64,000 bases of DNA from Hippasteria phrygiana (GCA_037893225.1 JAZGUH010000004.1:806001-870000), one strand, 5' to 3'; shown: positions 32,625-44,442, counted from the first letter of the stretch. The notes: generated by a model from the sequence alone, not told the origin. Numbers and translations are program-made.

Positions 32625-32696
32625 AGCAGAGTGGCGCAGTGGAAGCGTGCTGGGCCCATAACCCAGAGGTCCGAGGATCGAAACCTCGCTCTGGTA
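32625..32696 (+). tRNA. tRNA-iMet-CAT: Initiator tRNA-Met(CAT), G71 variant
   Basis: Gene 83, L unit. G71 faces G2. Confidence 0.9.
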
Positions 32697-32865
32697 AGGT
32701 TTTTTATCCCAAGAAAGCTGACTAAATCTTTAAAATAAACAGGAAAATACTGTCGGGCAGGCGCTTAAAACACAGGGGAATAAACGAGCTGTTCCCTTAA
32801 TGCATTTTTAGGAAGAAATATTTGGATATACGAAAATACTCTCTCGTAAAACTTGTTCTACAGAA

Positions 32866-32937
32866 AGCAGAGTGGCGCAGTGGAAGCGTGCTGGGCCCAT
32901 AACCCAGAGGTCCGAGGATCGAAACCTCGCTCTGCTA
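32866..32937 (+). tRNA. tRNA-iMet-CAT: Initiator tRNA-Met(CAT), canonical
   Basis: Gene 84, SA unit. All stems pair. Confidence 0.97.
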
Positions 32938-33383
32938 ATTCTTTTTTTCCAAGAAAGCTGACTAAATCTTTAAAATAAATAGGAAAATACTGTCGGCCAG
33001 GCGCTTAATACACAGGGGGAAAAAGGACCACTTCCCTTAATGCATTTTTAGAAAGAAATATTTGGAAAGATACCATGAATGACGAGCAGGTATTTGGTGT
33101 TATGATAAACTTACCGGTCACAATTTGGAAGTACGTTGGGCAGTTGATATTTCCTCCTCTTGTAATATCAGATGGAGTCCAATAATGGCCACATTTTGTA
33201 ATGATGCATCGCAATCAAGGGTTGCCAACACTCACGCATTGAGTGCAAGACTCAAGCATTTCACGCAATTCTAACGCTCTCAAACATAAACTAACAGTAT
33301 CACGCAAATTATTTCACTGTATCGTCATTACGTGTGATGCGTGATATACGAAAATGCTCTCTCGTAACACTTCTTTCACACAA

Positions 33384-33455
33384 AGCAGAGTGGCGCAGTG
33401 GAAGCGTGCCGGGCCCATAACCCAGAGGTCCGAGGATCGAAACCTCGCTCTGCTA
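33384..33455 (+). tRNA. tRNA-iMet-CAT: Initiator tRNA-Met(CAT), C28 variant
   Basis: Gene 85, L unit. C28 faces A42, uncompensated here. Confidence 0.91.
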
Positions 33456-33630
33456 AGTTTTTTTTTCCAAGAATACTGACTAAATCTTTAAAATATACAG
33501 GAAAATACTGTCGGGCAGGCGCTTAAAACACAGGGGGGGGGGGGGGGGAAGGAGCTCTTCCCTTAATGCATTTTTCGAAAGAAATATTTGGATATACGAA
33601 AATACTCTCTCGTAAAACTTTTCTACAGAA

Positions 33631-33702
33631 AGCAGAGTGGCGCAGTGGAAGCGTGCTGGGCCCATAACCCAGAGGTCCGAGGATCGAAACCTCGCTCTGC
33701 TA
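33631..33702 (+). tRNA. tRNA-iMet-CAT: Initiator tRNA-Met(CAT), canonical
   Basis: Gene 86, SG unit with a 16-G tract. It has C62, unlike the related G62 genes. The terminator is T5-G-T4. Confidence 0.96.
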
Positions 33703-34148
33703 AGTTTTTGTTTTCCAAGAAAGCTGACTAAATCCTTAAAATAAATAGGAAAATACTGTCGGGCAGGCGCTTAAAACACAGGGGGAAAAAGGACCACTTC
33801 TCTTAATGCAATTTTAGAAAGAAATATTTGGAAAGATACCATGAATGACGAGCAGGTATTTGGTGTCATGATAAACTTACCGGTGACAATTTGGAAGTAC
33901 GTTGGGCAGTTGATATTTCTTCCTCTTGTAATATCAGATGGAGTCCAATAATGGCCACATTTTGTAAAGATGCATCGCAATCAAGGGTTGCCAACACTCA
34001 CGCATTGAGTGCAAGACTCAAGCATTTCACGCAATTCTAACGCTCTCAAACATAAACTAACAGTATCACGCAAATTATTTCACTGTATCGTCATTACGTG
34101 TGATGCGTGATATACGAAAATGCTCTCTCGTAAAACTTTTCTACAGAA

Positions 34149-34220
34149 AGCAGAGTGGCGCAGTGGAAGCGTGCTGGGCCCATAACCCAGAGGTCCGAGG
34201 ATCGAAACCTCGCTCTGCTA
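34149..34220 (+). tRNA. tRNA-iMet-CAT: Initiator tRNA-Met(CAT), canonical, hybrid flank
   Basis: Gene 87, L unit with an S-type proximal flank, like gene 7. All stems pair. Confidence 0.96.
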
Positions 34221-34667
34221 AGTTTTGTTTTTCCAAGAAAGCTGACTAAATCCTTAAAATAAATAGGAAAATACTGTCGGGCAGGCGCTTAAAACACAGG
34301 GGGAAAAAGGACCACTTCTCTTGATGCAATTTTAGAAAGAAATATTTGGAAAGATACCATGAATGACGAGCAGGTATTTGGTGTCATGATAAACTTACCG
34401 GTGACAATTTGGAAGTACGTTGGGCAGTTGATATTTCTTCCTCTTGTAATATCAGATGGAGTCCAATAATGGCCACATTTTGTAAAGATGCATCGCAATC
34501 AAGGGTTGCCAACACTCACGCATTGAGTGCAAGACTCAAGCATTTCACGCAATTCTAACGCTCTCAAACATAAACTAACAGTATCACGCAAATTATTTCA
34601 CTGTATCGTCATTACGTGTGATGCGTGATATACGAAAATGCTCTCTCGTGACACTTCTTTCACACAA

Positions 34668-34739
34668 AGCAGAGTGGCGCAGTGGAAGCGTGCTGGGCCC
34701 ATAACCCAGAGGTCCGAGGATCGAAACCTCGCTCTGGTA
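34668..34739 (+). tRNA. tRNA-iMet-CAT: Initiator tRNA-Met(CAT), G71 variant
   Basis: Gene 88, L unit after another L unit. G71 faces G2. Confidence 0.9.
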
Positions 34740-34908
34740 AGGTTTTTTATCCCAAGAAAGCTGACTAAATCTTTAAAATAAACAGGAAAATACTGTCGGG
34801 CAGGCGCTTAAAACACAGGGGAATAAACGAGCTGTTCCCTTAATGCATTTTTAGGAAGAAATATTTGGATATACGAAAATACTCTCTCGTAAAACTTGTT
34901 CTACAGAA

Positions 34909-34980
34909 AGCAGAGTGGCGCAGTGGAAGCGTGCTGGGCCCATAACCCAGAGGTCCGAGGATCGAAACCTCGCTCTGCTA
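34909..34980 (+). tRNA. tRNA-iMet-CAT: Initiator tRNA-Met(CAT), canonical
   Basis: Gene 89, SA unit. All stems pair. Confidence 0.97.
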
Positions 34981-35426
34981 ATTCTTTTTTTCCAAGAAAG
35001 CTGACTAAATCTTTAAAATAAATAGGAAAATACTGTCGGGCAGGCGCTTAATACACAGGGGGAAAAAGGACCACTTCCCTTAATGCATTTTTAGAAAGAA
35101 ATATTTGGAAAGATACCATGAATGACGAGCAGGTATTTTGTGTTATGATAAACTTACCGGTCACAATTTGGAAGTACGTTGGGCAGTTGATATTTCCTCC
35201 TCTTGTAATATCAGATGGAGTCCAATAATGGCCACATTTTGTAATGATGCATCGCAATCAAGGGTTGCCAACACTGACGCATTGAGTGCAAGACTCAAGC
35301 ATTTCACGCAATTCTAACGCTCTCAAACATAAACTAACAGTATCACGGAAATTATTTCACTGTATCGTCATTACGTGTGATGCGTGATATACGAAAATGC
35401 TCTCTCGTGACACTTCTTTCACACAA

Positions 35427-35498
35427 AGCAGAGTGGCGCAGTGGATGCGTGCTGGGCCCATAACCCAGAGGTCCGAGAATCGAAACCTCGCTCTGCTA
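35427..35498 (+). tRNA. tRNA-iMet-CAT: Initiator tRNA-Met(CAT), T21/A53 variant
   Basis: Gene 90, L unit with spacer markers GTATTTTGTG and CACTGACGC. T21; A53 faces C61. Confidence 0.88.
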
Positions 35499-35680
35499 AT
35501 TCTTTTTTTCCAAGAAAGCTGACTAAATCTTTAAAATAAACAGGAAAATACTGTCGGGCAGGCGCTTAAAACACAAGGGGGGGGGGGGGGGGGGGGGAAG
35601 GAGCTCTTCCCTTAATGCATTTTTAGAAAGAAATATTTGGATATACGAAAATACTCTCTCGTAAAACTTGTTCTACAGAA

Positions 35681-35752
35681 AGCAGAGTGGCGCAGTGGAA
35701 GCGTGCTGGGCCCATAACCCAGAGGTCCGAAGATCGAAACCTCGCTCTGCTA
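35681..35752 (+). tRNA. tRNA-iMet-CAT: Initiator tRNA-Met(CAT), A52 variant
   Basis: Gene 91, SG unit with a 21-G tract, last gene of 4.33-kb copy 1. A52 faces C62. Confidence 0.88.
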
Positions 35753-36198
35753 ATTCTTTTTTTCCAAGAAAGCTGACTAAATCTTTAAAATAAATAGGAA
35801 AATACTGTCGGGCAGGCGCTTAATACACAAGGGGAAAAAGGACCACTTCCCTTAATGCATTTTTAGAAAGAAATATTTGGAAAGATACCATGAATGACGA
35901 GCAGGTATTTGGTGTTATGATAAACTTACCGGTGACAATTTGGAAGTACGTTGGGCAGTTGATATTTCTTCCTCTTGTAATATCAGATGGAGTCCAATAA
36001 TGGCCACATTTTGTAAAGATGCATCGCAATCAAGGGTTGCCAACACTCACGCATTGAGTGCAAGACTCAAGCATTTCACGCAATTCTAACGCTCTCAAAC
36101 ATAAACTAACAGTATCACGCAAATTATTTCACTGTATCGTCATTACGTGTGATGCGTGATATACGAAAATGCTCTCTCGTGACACTTCTTTCACACAA

Positions 36199-36270
36199 AG
36201 CAGAGTGGCGCAGTGGAAGCGTGCTGGGCCCATAACCCAGAGGTCCGAGGATCGAAACCTCGCTCTGGTA
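36199..36270 (+). tRNA. tRNA-iMet-CAT: Initiator tRNA-Met(CAT), G71 variant
   Basis: Gene 92, L unit, copy of gene 81. G71 faces G2. Confidence 0.9.
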
Positions 36271-36439
36271 AGGTTTTTTATCCCAAGAAAGCTGACTAAA
36301 TCTTTAAAATAAACAGGAAAATACTGTCGGGCAGGCGCTTAAAACACAGGGGAATAAACGAGCTGTTCCCTTAATGCATTTTTAGGAAGAAATATTTGGA
36401 TATACGAAAATACTCTCTCGTAAAACTTGTTCTACAGAA

Positions 36440-36511
36440 AGCAGAGTGGCGCAGTGGAAGCGTGCTGGGCCCATAACCCAGAGGTCCGAGGATCGAAACC
36501 TCGCTCTGCTA
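36440..36511 (+). tRNA. tRNA-iMet-CAT: Initiator tRNA-Met(CAT), canonical
   Basis: Gene 93, SA unit, copy of gene 82. All stems pair. Confidence 0.97.
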
Positions 36512-36957
36512 ATTCTTTTTTTCCAAGAAAGCTGACTAAATCTTTAAAATAAATAGGAAAATACTGTCGGCCAGGCGCTTAATACACAGGGGGAAAAAGG
36601 ACCACTTCCCTTAATGCATTTTTAGAAAGAAATATTTGGAAAGATACCATGAATGACGAGCAGGTATTTGGTGTCATGATAAACTTACCGGTGACAATTT
36701 GGAAGTACGTTGGGCAGTTGATATTTCTTCCTCTTGTAATATCAGATGGAGTCCAATAATGGCCACATTTTGTAAAGATGCATCGCAATCAAGGGTTGCC
36801 AACACTCACGCATTGAGTGCAAGACTCAAGCATTTCACGCAATTCTAACGCTCTCAAACATAAACTAACAGTATCACGCAAATTATTTCACTGTATCGTC
36901 ATTACGTGTGATGCGTGATATACGAAAATGCTCTCTCGTGACACTTCTTTCACACAA

Positions 36958-37029
36958 AGCAGAGTGGCGCAGTGGAAGCGTGCTGGGCCCATAACCCAGA
37001 GGTCCGAGGATCGAAACCTCGCTCTGGTA
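36958..37029 (+). tRNA. tRNA-iMet-CAT: Initiator tRNA-Met(CAT), G71 variant
   Basis: Gene 94, L unit, copy of gene 83. G71 faces G2. Confidence 0.9.
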
Positions 37030-37198
37030 AGGTTTTTTATCCCAAGAAAGCTGACTAAATCTTTAAAATAAACAGGAAAATACTGTCGGGCAGGCGCTTA
37101 AAACACAGGGGAATAAACGAGCTGTTCCCTTAATGCATTTTTAGGAAGAAATATTTGGATATACGAAAATACTCTCTCGTAAAACTTGTTCTACAGAA

Positions 37199-37270
37199 AG
37201 CAGAGTGGCGCAGTGGAAGCGTGCTGGGCCCATAACCCAGAGGTCCGAGGATCGAAACCTCGCTCTGCTA
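37199..37270 (+). tRNA. tRNA-iMet-CAT: Initiator tRNA-Met(CAT), canonical
   Basis: Gene 95, SA unit, copy of gene 84. All stems pair. Confidence 0.97.
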
Positions 37271-37716
37271 ATTCTTTTTTTCCAAGAAAGCTGACTAAAT
37301 CTTTAAAATAAATAGGAAAATACTGTCGGCCAGGCACTTAATACACAGGGGGAAAAAGGACCACTTCCCTTAATGCATTTTTAGAAAGAAATATTTGGAA
37401 AGATACCATGAATGACGAGCAGGTATTTGGTGTTATGATAAACTTACCGGTCACAATTTGGAAGTACGTTGGGCAGTTGATATTTCCTCCTCTTGTAATA
37501 TCAGATGGAGTCCAATAATGGCCACATTTTGTAATGATGCATCGCAATCAAGGGTTGCCAACACTCACGCATTGAGTGCAAGACTCAAGCATTTCACGCA
37601 ATTCTAACGCTCTCAAACATAAACTAACAGTATCACGCAAATTATTTCACTGTATCGTCATTACGTGTGATGCGTGATATACGAAAATGCTCTCTCGTAA
37701 CACTTCTTTCACACAA

Positions 37717-37788
37717 AGCAGAGTGGCGCAGTGGAAGCGTGCCGGGCCCATAACCCAGAGGTCCGAGGATCGAAACCTCGCTCTGCTA
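37717..37788 (+). tRNA. tRNA-iMet-CAT: Initiator tRNA-Met(CAT), C28 variant
   Basis: Gene 96, L unit, copy of gene 85. C28 faces A42. Confidence 0.91.
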
Positions 37789-37964
37789 AGTTTTTTTTTC
37801 CAAGAATACTGACTAAATCTTTAAAATATACAGGAAAATACTGTCGGGCAGGCGCTTAAAACACAGGGGGGGGGGGGGGGGGAAGGAGCTCTTCCCTTAA
37901 TGCATTTTTCGAAAGAAATATTTGGATATACGAAAATACTCTCTCGTAAAACTTTTCTACAGAA

Positions 37965-38036
37965 AGCAGAGTGGCGCAGTGGAAGCGTGCTGGGCCCATA
38001 ACCCAGAGGTCCGAGGATCGAAACCTCGCTCTGCTA
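37965..38036 (+). tRNA. tRNA-iMet-CAT: Initiator tRNA-Met(CAT), canonical
   Basis: Gene 97, SG unit with a 17-G tract, copy of gene 86 (16 G). All stems pair. Confidence 0.96.
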
Positions 38037-38482
38037 AGTTTTTGTTTTCCAAGAAAGCTGACTAAATCCTTAAAATAAATAGGAAAATACTGTCGGGCAG
38101 GCGCTTAAAACACAGGGGGAAAAAGGACCACTTCTCTTAATGCAATTTTAGAAAGAAATATTTGGAAAGATACCATGAATGACGAGCAGGTATTTGGTGT
38201 CATGATAAACTTACCGGTGACAATTTGGAAGTACGTTGGGCAGTTGATATTTCTTCCTCTTGTAATATCAGATGGAGTCCAATAATGGCCACATTTTGTA
38301 AAGATGCATCGCAATCAAGGGTTGCCAACACTCACGCATTGAGTGCAAGACTCAAGCATTTCACGCAATTCTAACGCTCTCAAACATAAACTAACAGTAT
38401 CACGCAAATTATTTCACTGTATCGTCATTACGTGTGATGCGTGATATACGAAAATGCTCTCTCGTAAAACTTTTCTACAGAA

Positions 38483-38554
38483 AGCAGAGTGGCGCAGTGG
38501 AAGCGTGCTGGGCCCATAACCCAGAGGTCCGAGGATCGAAACCTCGCTCTGCTA
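38483..38554 (+). tRNA. tRNA-iMet-CAT: Initiator tRNA-Met(CAT), canonical, hybrid flank
   Basis: Gene 98, L unit with an S-type proximal flank, copy of gene 87. Confidence 0.96.
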
Positions 38555-39001
38555 AGTTTTGTTTTTCCAAGAAAGCTGACTAAATCCTTAAAATAAATAG
38601 GAAAATACTGTCGGGCAGGCGCTTAAAACACAGGGGGAAAAAGGACCACTTCTCTTGATGCAATTTTAGAAAGAAATATTTGGAAAGATACCATGAATGA
38701 CGAGCAGGTATTTGGTGTCATGATAAACTTACCGGTGACAATTTGGAAGTACGTTGGGCAGTTGATATTTCTTCCTCTTGTAATATCAGATGGAGTCCAA
38801 TAATGGCCACATTTTGTAAAGATGCATCGCAATCAAGGGTTGCCAACACTCACGCATTGAGTGCAAGACTCAAGCATTTCACGCAATTCTAACGCTCTCA
38901 AACATAAACTAACAGTATCACGCAAATTATTTCACTGTATCGTCATTACGTGTGATGCGTGATATACGAAAATGCTCTCTCGTGACACTTCTTTCACACA
39001 A

Positions 39002-39073
39002 AGCAGAGTGGCGCAGTGGAAGCGTGCTGGGCCCATAACCCAGAGGTCCGAGGATCGAAACCTCGCTCTGGTA
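39002..39073 (+). tRNA. tRNA-iMet-CAT: Initiator tRNA-Met(CAT), G71 variant
   Basis: Gene 99, L unit, copy of gene 88. G71 faces G2. Confidence 0.9.
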
Positions 39074-39242
39074 AGGTTTTTTATCCCAAGAAAGCTGACT
39101 AAATCTTTAAAATAAACAGGAAAATACTGTCGGGCAGGCGCTTAAAACACAGGGGAATAAACGAGCTGTTCCCTTAATGCATTTTTAGGAAGAAATATTT
39201 GGATATACGAAAATACTCTCTCGTAAAACTTGTTCTACAGAA

Positions 39243-39314
39243 AGCAGAGTGGCGCAGTGGAAGCGTGCTGGGCCCATAACCCAGAGGTCCGAGGATCGAA
39301 ACCTCGCTCTGCTA
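39243..39314 (+). tRNA. tRNA-iMet-CAT: Initiator tRNA-Met(CAT), canonical
   Basis: Gene 100, SA unit, copy of gene 89. All stems pair. Confidence 0.97.
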
Positions 39315-39760
39315 ATTCTTTTTTTCCAAGAAAGCTGACTAAATCTTTAAAATAAATAGGAAAATACTGTCGGGCAGGCGCTTAATACACAGGGGGAAAA
39401 AGGACCACTTCCCTTAATGCATTTTTAGAAAGAAATATTTGGAAAGATACCATGAATGACGAGCAGGTATTTTGTGTTATGATAAACTTACCGGTCACAA
39501 TTTGGAAGTACGTTGGGCAGTTGATATTTCCTCCTCTTGTAATATCAGATGGAGTCCAATAATGGCCACATTTTGTAATGATGCATCGCAATCAAGGGTT
39601 GCCAACACTGACGCATTGAGTGCAAGACTCAAGCATTTCACGCAATTCTAACGCTCTCAAACATAAACTAACAGTATCACGGAAATTATTTCACTGTATC
39701 GTCATTACGTGTGATGCGTGATATACGAAAATGCTCTCTCGTGACACTTCTTTCACACAA

Positions 39761-39832
39761 AGCAGAGTGGCGCAGTGGATGCGTGCTGGGCCCATAACCC
39801 AGAGGTCCGAGAATCGAAACCTCGCTCTGCTA
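39761..39832 (+). tRNA. tRNA-iMet-CAT: Initiator tRNA-Met(CAT), T21/A53 variant
   Basis: Gene 101, L unit, copy of gene 90 with the same spacer markers. T21; A53 faces C61. Confidence 0.88.
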
Positions 39833-40013
39833 ATTCTTTTTTTCCAAGAAAGCTGACTAAATCTTTAAAATAAACAGGAAAATACTGTCGGGCAGGCGCT
39901 TAAAACACAAGGGGGGGGGGGGGGGGGGGGAAGGAGCTCTTCCCTTAATGCATTTTTCGAAAGAAATATTTGGATATACGAAAATACTCTCTCGTAAAAC
40001 TTGTTCTACAGAA

Positions 40014-40085
40014 AGCAGAGTGGCGCAGTGGAAGCGTGCTGGGCCCATAACCCAGAGGTCCGAAGATCGAAACCTCGCTCTGCTA
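40014..40085 (+). tRNA. tRNA-iMet-CAT: Initiator tRNA-Met(CAT), A52 variant
   Basis: Gene 102, SG unit with a 20-G tract, copy of gene 91 (21 G). A52 faces C62. Confidence 0.88.
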
Positions 40086-40531
40086 ATTCTTTTTTTCCAA
40101 GAAAGCTGACTAAATCTTTAAAATAAATAGGAACATACTGTCGGGCAGGCGCTTAATACACAAGGGGAAAAAGGACCACTTCCCTTAATGCATTTTTAGA
40201 AAGAAATATTTGGAAAGATACCATGAATGACGAGCAGGTATTTGGTGTTATGATAAACTTACCGGTGACAATTTGGAAGTACGTTGGGCAGTTGATATTT
40301 CCTCCTCTTGTAATATCAGATGGAGTCCAATAATGGCCACATTTTGTAATGATGCATCGCAATCAAGGGTTGCCAACACTCACGCATTGAGTGCAAGACT
40401 CAAGCATTTCACGCAATTCTAACGCTCTCAAACATAAACTAACAGTATCACGCAAATTATTTCACTGTATCGTCATTACGTGTGATGCGTGATATACGAA
40501 AATGCTCTCTCGTGACACTTCTTTCACACAA

Positions 40532-40603
40532 AGCAGAGTGGCGCAGTGGATGCGTGCTGGGCCCATAACCCAGAGGTCCGAGAATCGAAACCTCGCTCTG
40601 CTA
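40532..40603 (+). tRNA. tRNA-iMet-CAT: Initiator tRNA-Met(CAT), T21/A53 variant
   Basis: Gene 103, L unit. T21; A53 faces C61. Confidence 0.88.
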
Positions 40604-40781
40604 ATTCTTTTTTTCCAAGAAAGCTGACTAAATCTTTAAAATAAACAGGAAAATACTGTCGGGCAGGCGCTTAAAACACAAGGGGGGGGGGGGGGGGGGA
40701 GGAGCTCTTCCCTTAATGCATTTTTAGAAAGAAATATTTGGATATACGAAAATACTCTCTCGTAAAACTTGTTCTACAGAA

Positions 40782-40853
40782 AGCAGAGTGGCGCAGTGGA
40801 AGCGTGCTGGGCCCATAACCCAGAGGTCCGAAGATCGAAACCTCGCTCTGCTA
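40782..40853 (+). tRNA. tRNA-iMet-CAT: Initiator tRNA-Met(CAT), A52 variant
   Basis: Gene 104, SG unit with an 18-G tract followed by a single A before GGAGCTC. A52 faces C62. Confidence 0.88.
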
Positions 40854-41299
40854 ATTCTTTTTTTCCAAGAAAGCTGACTAAATCTTTAAAATAAATAGGA
40901 AAATACTGTCGGGCAGGCGCTTAATACACAAGGGAAAAAAGGACCACTTCCCTTAATGCATTTTTAGAAAGAAATATTTGGAAAGATACCATGAATGACG
41001 AGCAGGTATTTGGTGTTATGATAAACTTACCGGTGACAATTTGGAAGTACGTTGGGCAGTTGATATTTCCTCCTCTTGTAATATCAGATGGAGTCCAATA
41101 ATGGCCACATTTTGTAATGATGCATCGCAATCAAGGGTTGCCAACACTCACGCATTGAGTGCAAGACTCAAGCATTTCACGCAATTCTAACGCTCTCAAA
41201 CATAAACTAACAGTATCACGCAAATTATTTCACTGTATCGTCATTACGTGTGATGCGTGATATACGAAAATGCTCTCTCGTGACACTTCTTTCACACAA

Positions 41300-41371
41300 A
41301 GCAGAGTGGCGCAGTGGATGCGTGCTGGGCCCATAACTCAGAGGTCCGAGAATCGAAACCTCGCTCTGGTA
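41300..41371 (+). tRNA. tRNA-iMet-CAT: Initiator tRNA-Met(CAT), T21/T40/A53/G71 variant
   Basis: Gene 105, L unit. Four changes as in gene 29. Confidence 0.84.
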
Positions 41372-41540
41372 AGGTTTTTTATCCCAAGAAAGCTGACTAA
41401 ATCTTTAAAATAAACAGGAAAATACTGTCGGGCAGGCGCTTAAAACACAGGGGAAAAAACGAGCTGTTCCCTTAATGCATTTTTAGGAAGAAATATTTGG
41501 ATATACGAAAATACTCTCTCGTAAAACTTGTTCTACAGAA

Positions 41541-41612
41541 AGCAGAGTGGCGCAGTGGAAGCGTGCTGGGCCCATAACCCAGAGGTCCGAGGATCGAAAC
41601 CTCGCTCTGCTA
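41541..41612 (+). tRNA. tRNA-iMet-CAT: Initiator tRNA-Met(CAT), canonical
   Basis: Gene 106, SA unit. All stems pair. Confidence 0.97.
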
Positions 41613-42058
41613 ATTCTTTTTTTCCAAGAAAGCTGACTAAATCTTTAAAATAAATAGGAAAATACTGTCGGGCAGGCGCTTAATACACAGGGGGAAAAAG
41701 GACCACTTCCCTTAATGCATTTTTAGAAAGAAATATTTGGAAAGATACCATGAATGACGAGCAGGTATTTGGTGTTATGATAAACTTACCGGTCACAATT
41801 TGGAAGTACGTTGGGCAGTTGATATTTCCTCCTCTTGTAATATCAGATGGAGTCCAATAATGGCCACATTTTGTAATGATGCATCGCAATCAAGGGTTGC
41901 CAACACTCACGCATTGAGTGCAAGACTCAAGCATTTCACGCAATTCTAACGCTCTCAAACATAAACTAACAGTATCACGGAAATTATTTCACTGTATCGT
42001 CATTACGTGTGATGCGTGATATACGAAAATGCTCTCTCGTGACACTTCTTTCACACAA

Positions 42059-42130
42059 AGCAGAGTGGCGCAGTGGATGCGTGCTGGGCCCATAACCCAG
42101 AGGTCCGAGAATCGAAACCTCGCTCTGCTA
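42059..42130 (+). tRNA. tRNA-iMet-CAT: Initiator tRNA-Met(CAT), T21/A53 variant
   Basis: Gene 107, L unit. T21; A53 faces C61. Confidence 0.88.
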
Positions 42131-42314
42131 ATTCTTTTTTTCCAAGAAAGCTGACTAAATCTTTAAAATAAACAGGAAAATACTGTCGGGCAGGCGCTTA
42201 AAACACAAGGGGGGGGGGGGGGGGGGGGGGGAAGGAGCTCTTCCCTTAATGCATTTTTAGAAAGAAATATTTGGATATACGAAAATACTCTCTCGTAAAA
42301 CTTGTTCTACAGAA

Positions 42315-42386
42315 AGCAGAGTGGCGCAGTGGAAGCGTGCTGGGCCCATAACCCAGAGGTCCGAAGATCGAAACCTCGCTCTGCTA
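42315..42386 (+). tRNA. tRNA-iMet-CAT: Initiator tRNA-Met(CAT), A52 variant
   Basis: Gene 108, SG unit with a 23-G tract. A52 faces C62. Confidence 0.88.
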
Positions 42387-42832
42387 ATTCTTTTTTTCCA
42401 AGAAAGCTGACTAAATCTTTAAAATAAATAGGAAAATACTGTCGGGCAGGCGCTTAATACACAAGGGGAAAAAGGACCACTTCCCTTAATGCATTTTTAG
42501 AAAGAAATATTTGGAAAGATACCATGAATGACGAGCAGGTATTTGGTGTTATGATAAACTTACTGGTGACAATTTGGAAGTACGTTGGGCAGTTGATATT
42601 TCCTCCTCTTGTAATATCAGATGGAGTCCAATAATGGCCACATTTTGTAATGATGCATCGCAATCAAGGGTTGCCAACACTCACGCATTGAGTGCAAGAC
42701 TCAAGCATTTCACGCAATTCTAACGCTCTCAAACATAAACTAACAGTATCACGCAAATTATTTCACTGTATCGTCATTACGTGTGATGCGTGATATACGA
42801 AAATGCTCTCTCGTGACACTTCTTTCACACAA

Positions 42833-42904
42833 AGCAGAGTGGCGCAGTGGATGCGTGCTGGGCCCATAACCCAGAGGTCCGAGAATCGAAACCTCGCTCT
42901 GCTA
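42833..42904 (+). tRNA. tRNA-iMet-CAT: Initiator tRNA-Met(CAT), T21/A53 variant
   Basis: Gene 109, L unit, first gene of 2.84-kb repeat copy 1 (spacer marker CTTACTGGTG). T21; A53 faces C61. Confidence 0.88.
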
Positions 42905-43086
42905 ATTCTTTTTTTCCAAGAAAGCTGACTAAATCTTTAAAATAAACAGGAAAATACTGTCGGGCAGGCGCTTAAAACACAAGGGGGGGGGGGGGGGGGG
43001 GGGAAGGAGCTCTTCCCTTAATGCATTTTTAGAAAGAAATATTTGGATATACGAAAATACTCTCTCGTAAAACTTGTTCTACAGAA

Positions 43087-43158
43087 AGCAGAGTGGCGCA
43101 GTGGAAGCGTGCTGGGCCCATAACCCAGAGGTCCGAAGATCGAAACCTCGCTCTGCTA
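43087..43158 (+). tRNA. tRNA-iMet-CAT: Initiator tRNA-Met(CAT), A52 variant
   Basis: Gene 110, SG unit with a 21-G tract. A52 faces C62. Confidence 0.88.
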
Positions 43159-43604
43159 ATTCTTTTTTTCCAAGAAAGCTGACTAAATCTTTAAAATAAA
43201 TAGGAAAATACTGTCGGGCAGGCGCTTAATACACAAGGGGAAAAAGGACCACTTCCCTTAATGCATTTTTAGAAAGAAATATTTGGAAAGATACCATGAA
43301 TGACGAGCAGGTATTTGGTGTTATGATAAACTTACCGGTGACAATTTGGAAGTACGTTGGGCAGTTGATATTTCCTCCTCTTGTAATATCAGATGGAGTC
43401 CAATAATGGCCACATTTTGTAATGATGCATCGCAATCAAGGGTTGCCAACACTCACGCATTGAGTGCAAGACTCAAGCATTTCACGCAATTCTAACGCTC
43501 TCAAACATAAACTAACAGTATCACGCAAATTATTTCACTGTATCGTCATTACGTGTGATGCGTGATATACGAAAATGCTCTCTCGTGACACTTCTTTCAC
43601 ACAA

Positions 43605-43676
43605 AGCAGAGTGGCGCAGTGGATGCGTGCTGGGCCCATAACTCAGAGGTCCGAGAATCGAAACCTCGCTCTGCTA
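43605..43676 (+). tRNA. tRNA-iMet-CAT: Initiator tRNA-Met(CAT), T21/T40/A53 recombinant
   Basis: Gene 111, L unit. T21, T40 and A53 match the gene 29 class, but C71 is restored and the downstream flank is of another class. This suggests a second crossover point inside the gene. Confidence 0.86.
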
Positions 43677-43851
43677 AGTTTTTTTTTCCAAGAAAGCTGA
43701 CTAAATCTTTAAAATAAACAGGAAAATACTGTCGGGCAGGCGCTTAAAACACAGGGGGGGGGGGGGGGGAAGGAGCTCTTCCCTTAATGCATTTTTCGAA
43801 AGAAATATTTGGATATACGAAAATACTCTCTCGTAAAACTTTTCTACAGAA

Positions 43852-43923
43852 AGCAGAGTGGCGCAGTGGAAGCGTGCTGGGCCCATAACCCAGAGGTCCG
43901 AGGATCGAAACCTCGCTCTGCTA
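43852..43923 (+). tRNA. tRNA-iMet-CAT: Initiator tRNA-Met(CAT), canonical
   Basis: Gene 112, SG unit with a 16-G tract. All stems pair. Confidence 0.96.
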
Positions 43924-44370
43924 AGTTTTTTTTTTCAAAGAAAGCTGACTAAATCCTTAAAATAAATAGGAAAATACTGTCGGGCAGGCGCTTAAAACAC
44001 AGGGGGAAAAAGGACCACTTCTCTTAATGCAATTTTAGAAAGAAATATTTGGAAAGATACCATGAATGACGAGCAGGTATTTGGTGTCATGATAAACTTA
44101 CCGGTGACAATTTGGAAGTACGTTGGGCAGTTGATATTTCTTCCTCTTGTAATATCAGATGGAGTCCAATAATGGCCACATTTTGTAAAGATGCATCGCA
44201 ATCAAGGGTTGCCAACACTCACGCATTGAGTGCAAGACTCAAGCATTTCACGCAATTCTAACGCTCTCAAACATAAACTAACAGTATCACGCAAATTATT
44301 TCACTGTATCGTCATTACGTGTGATGCGTGATATACGAAAATGCTCTCTCGTGACACTTCTTTCACACAA

Positions 44371-44442
44371 AGCAGAGTGGCGCAGTGGATGCGTGCTGGG
44401 CCCATAACCCAGAGGTCCGAGAATCGAAACCTCGCTCTGCTA
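44371..44442 (+). tRNA. tRNA-iMet-CAT: Initiator tRNA-Met(CAT), T21/A53 variant
   Basis: Gene 113, L unit. T21; A53 faces C61. Confidence 0.88.

Larger units (their letters stand above)
31420..35752 (+). repeat. 4.33-kb higher-order repeat, copy 1 (11 genes)
   Basis: Genes 81 to 91 recur in the same class order in genes 92 to 102. Offsets are 4333, 4334 and 4333 bp, matching G tracts of 16 against 17 and 21 against 20. Confidence 0.9.
35753..40085 (+). repeat. 4.33-kb higher-order repeat, copy 2 (11 genes)
   Basis: Genes 92 to 102, copy of 31420-35752. The rare spacer markers GTATTTTGTG and CACTGACGC are shared by the two copies. Confidence 0.9.
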
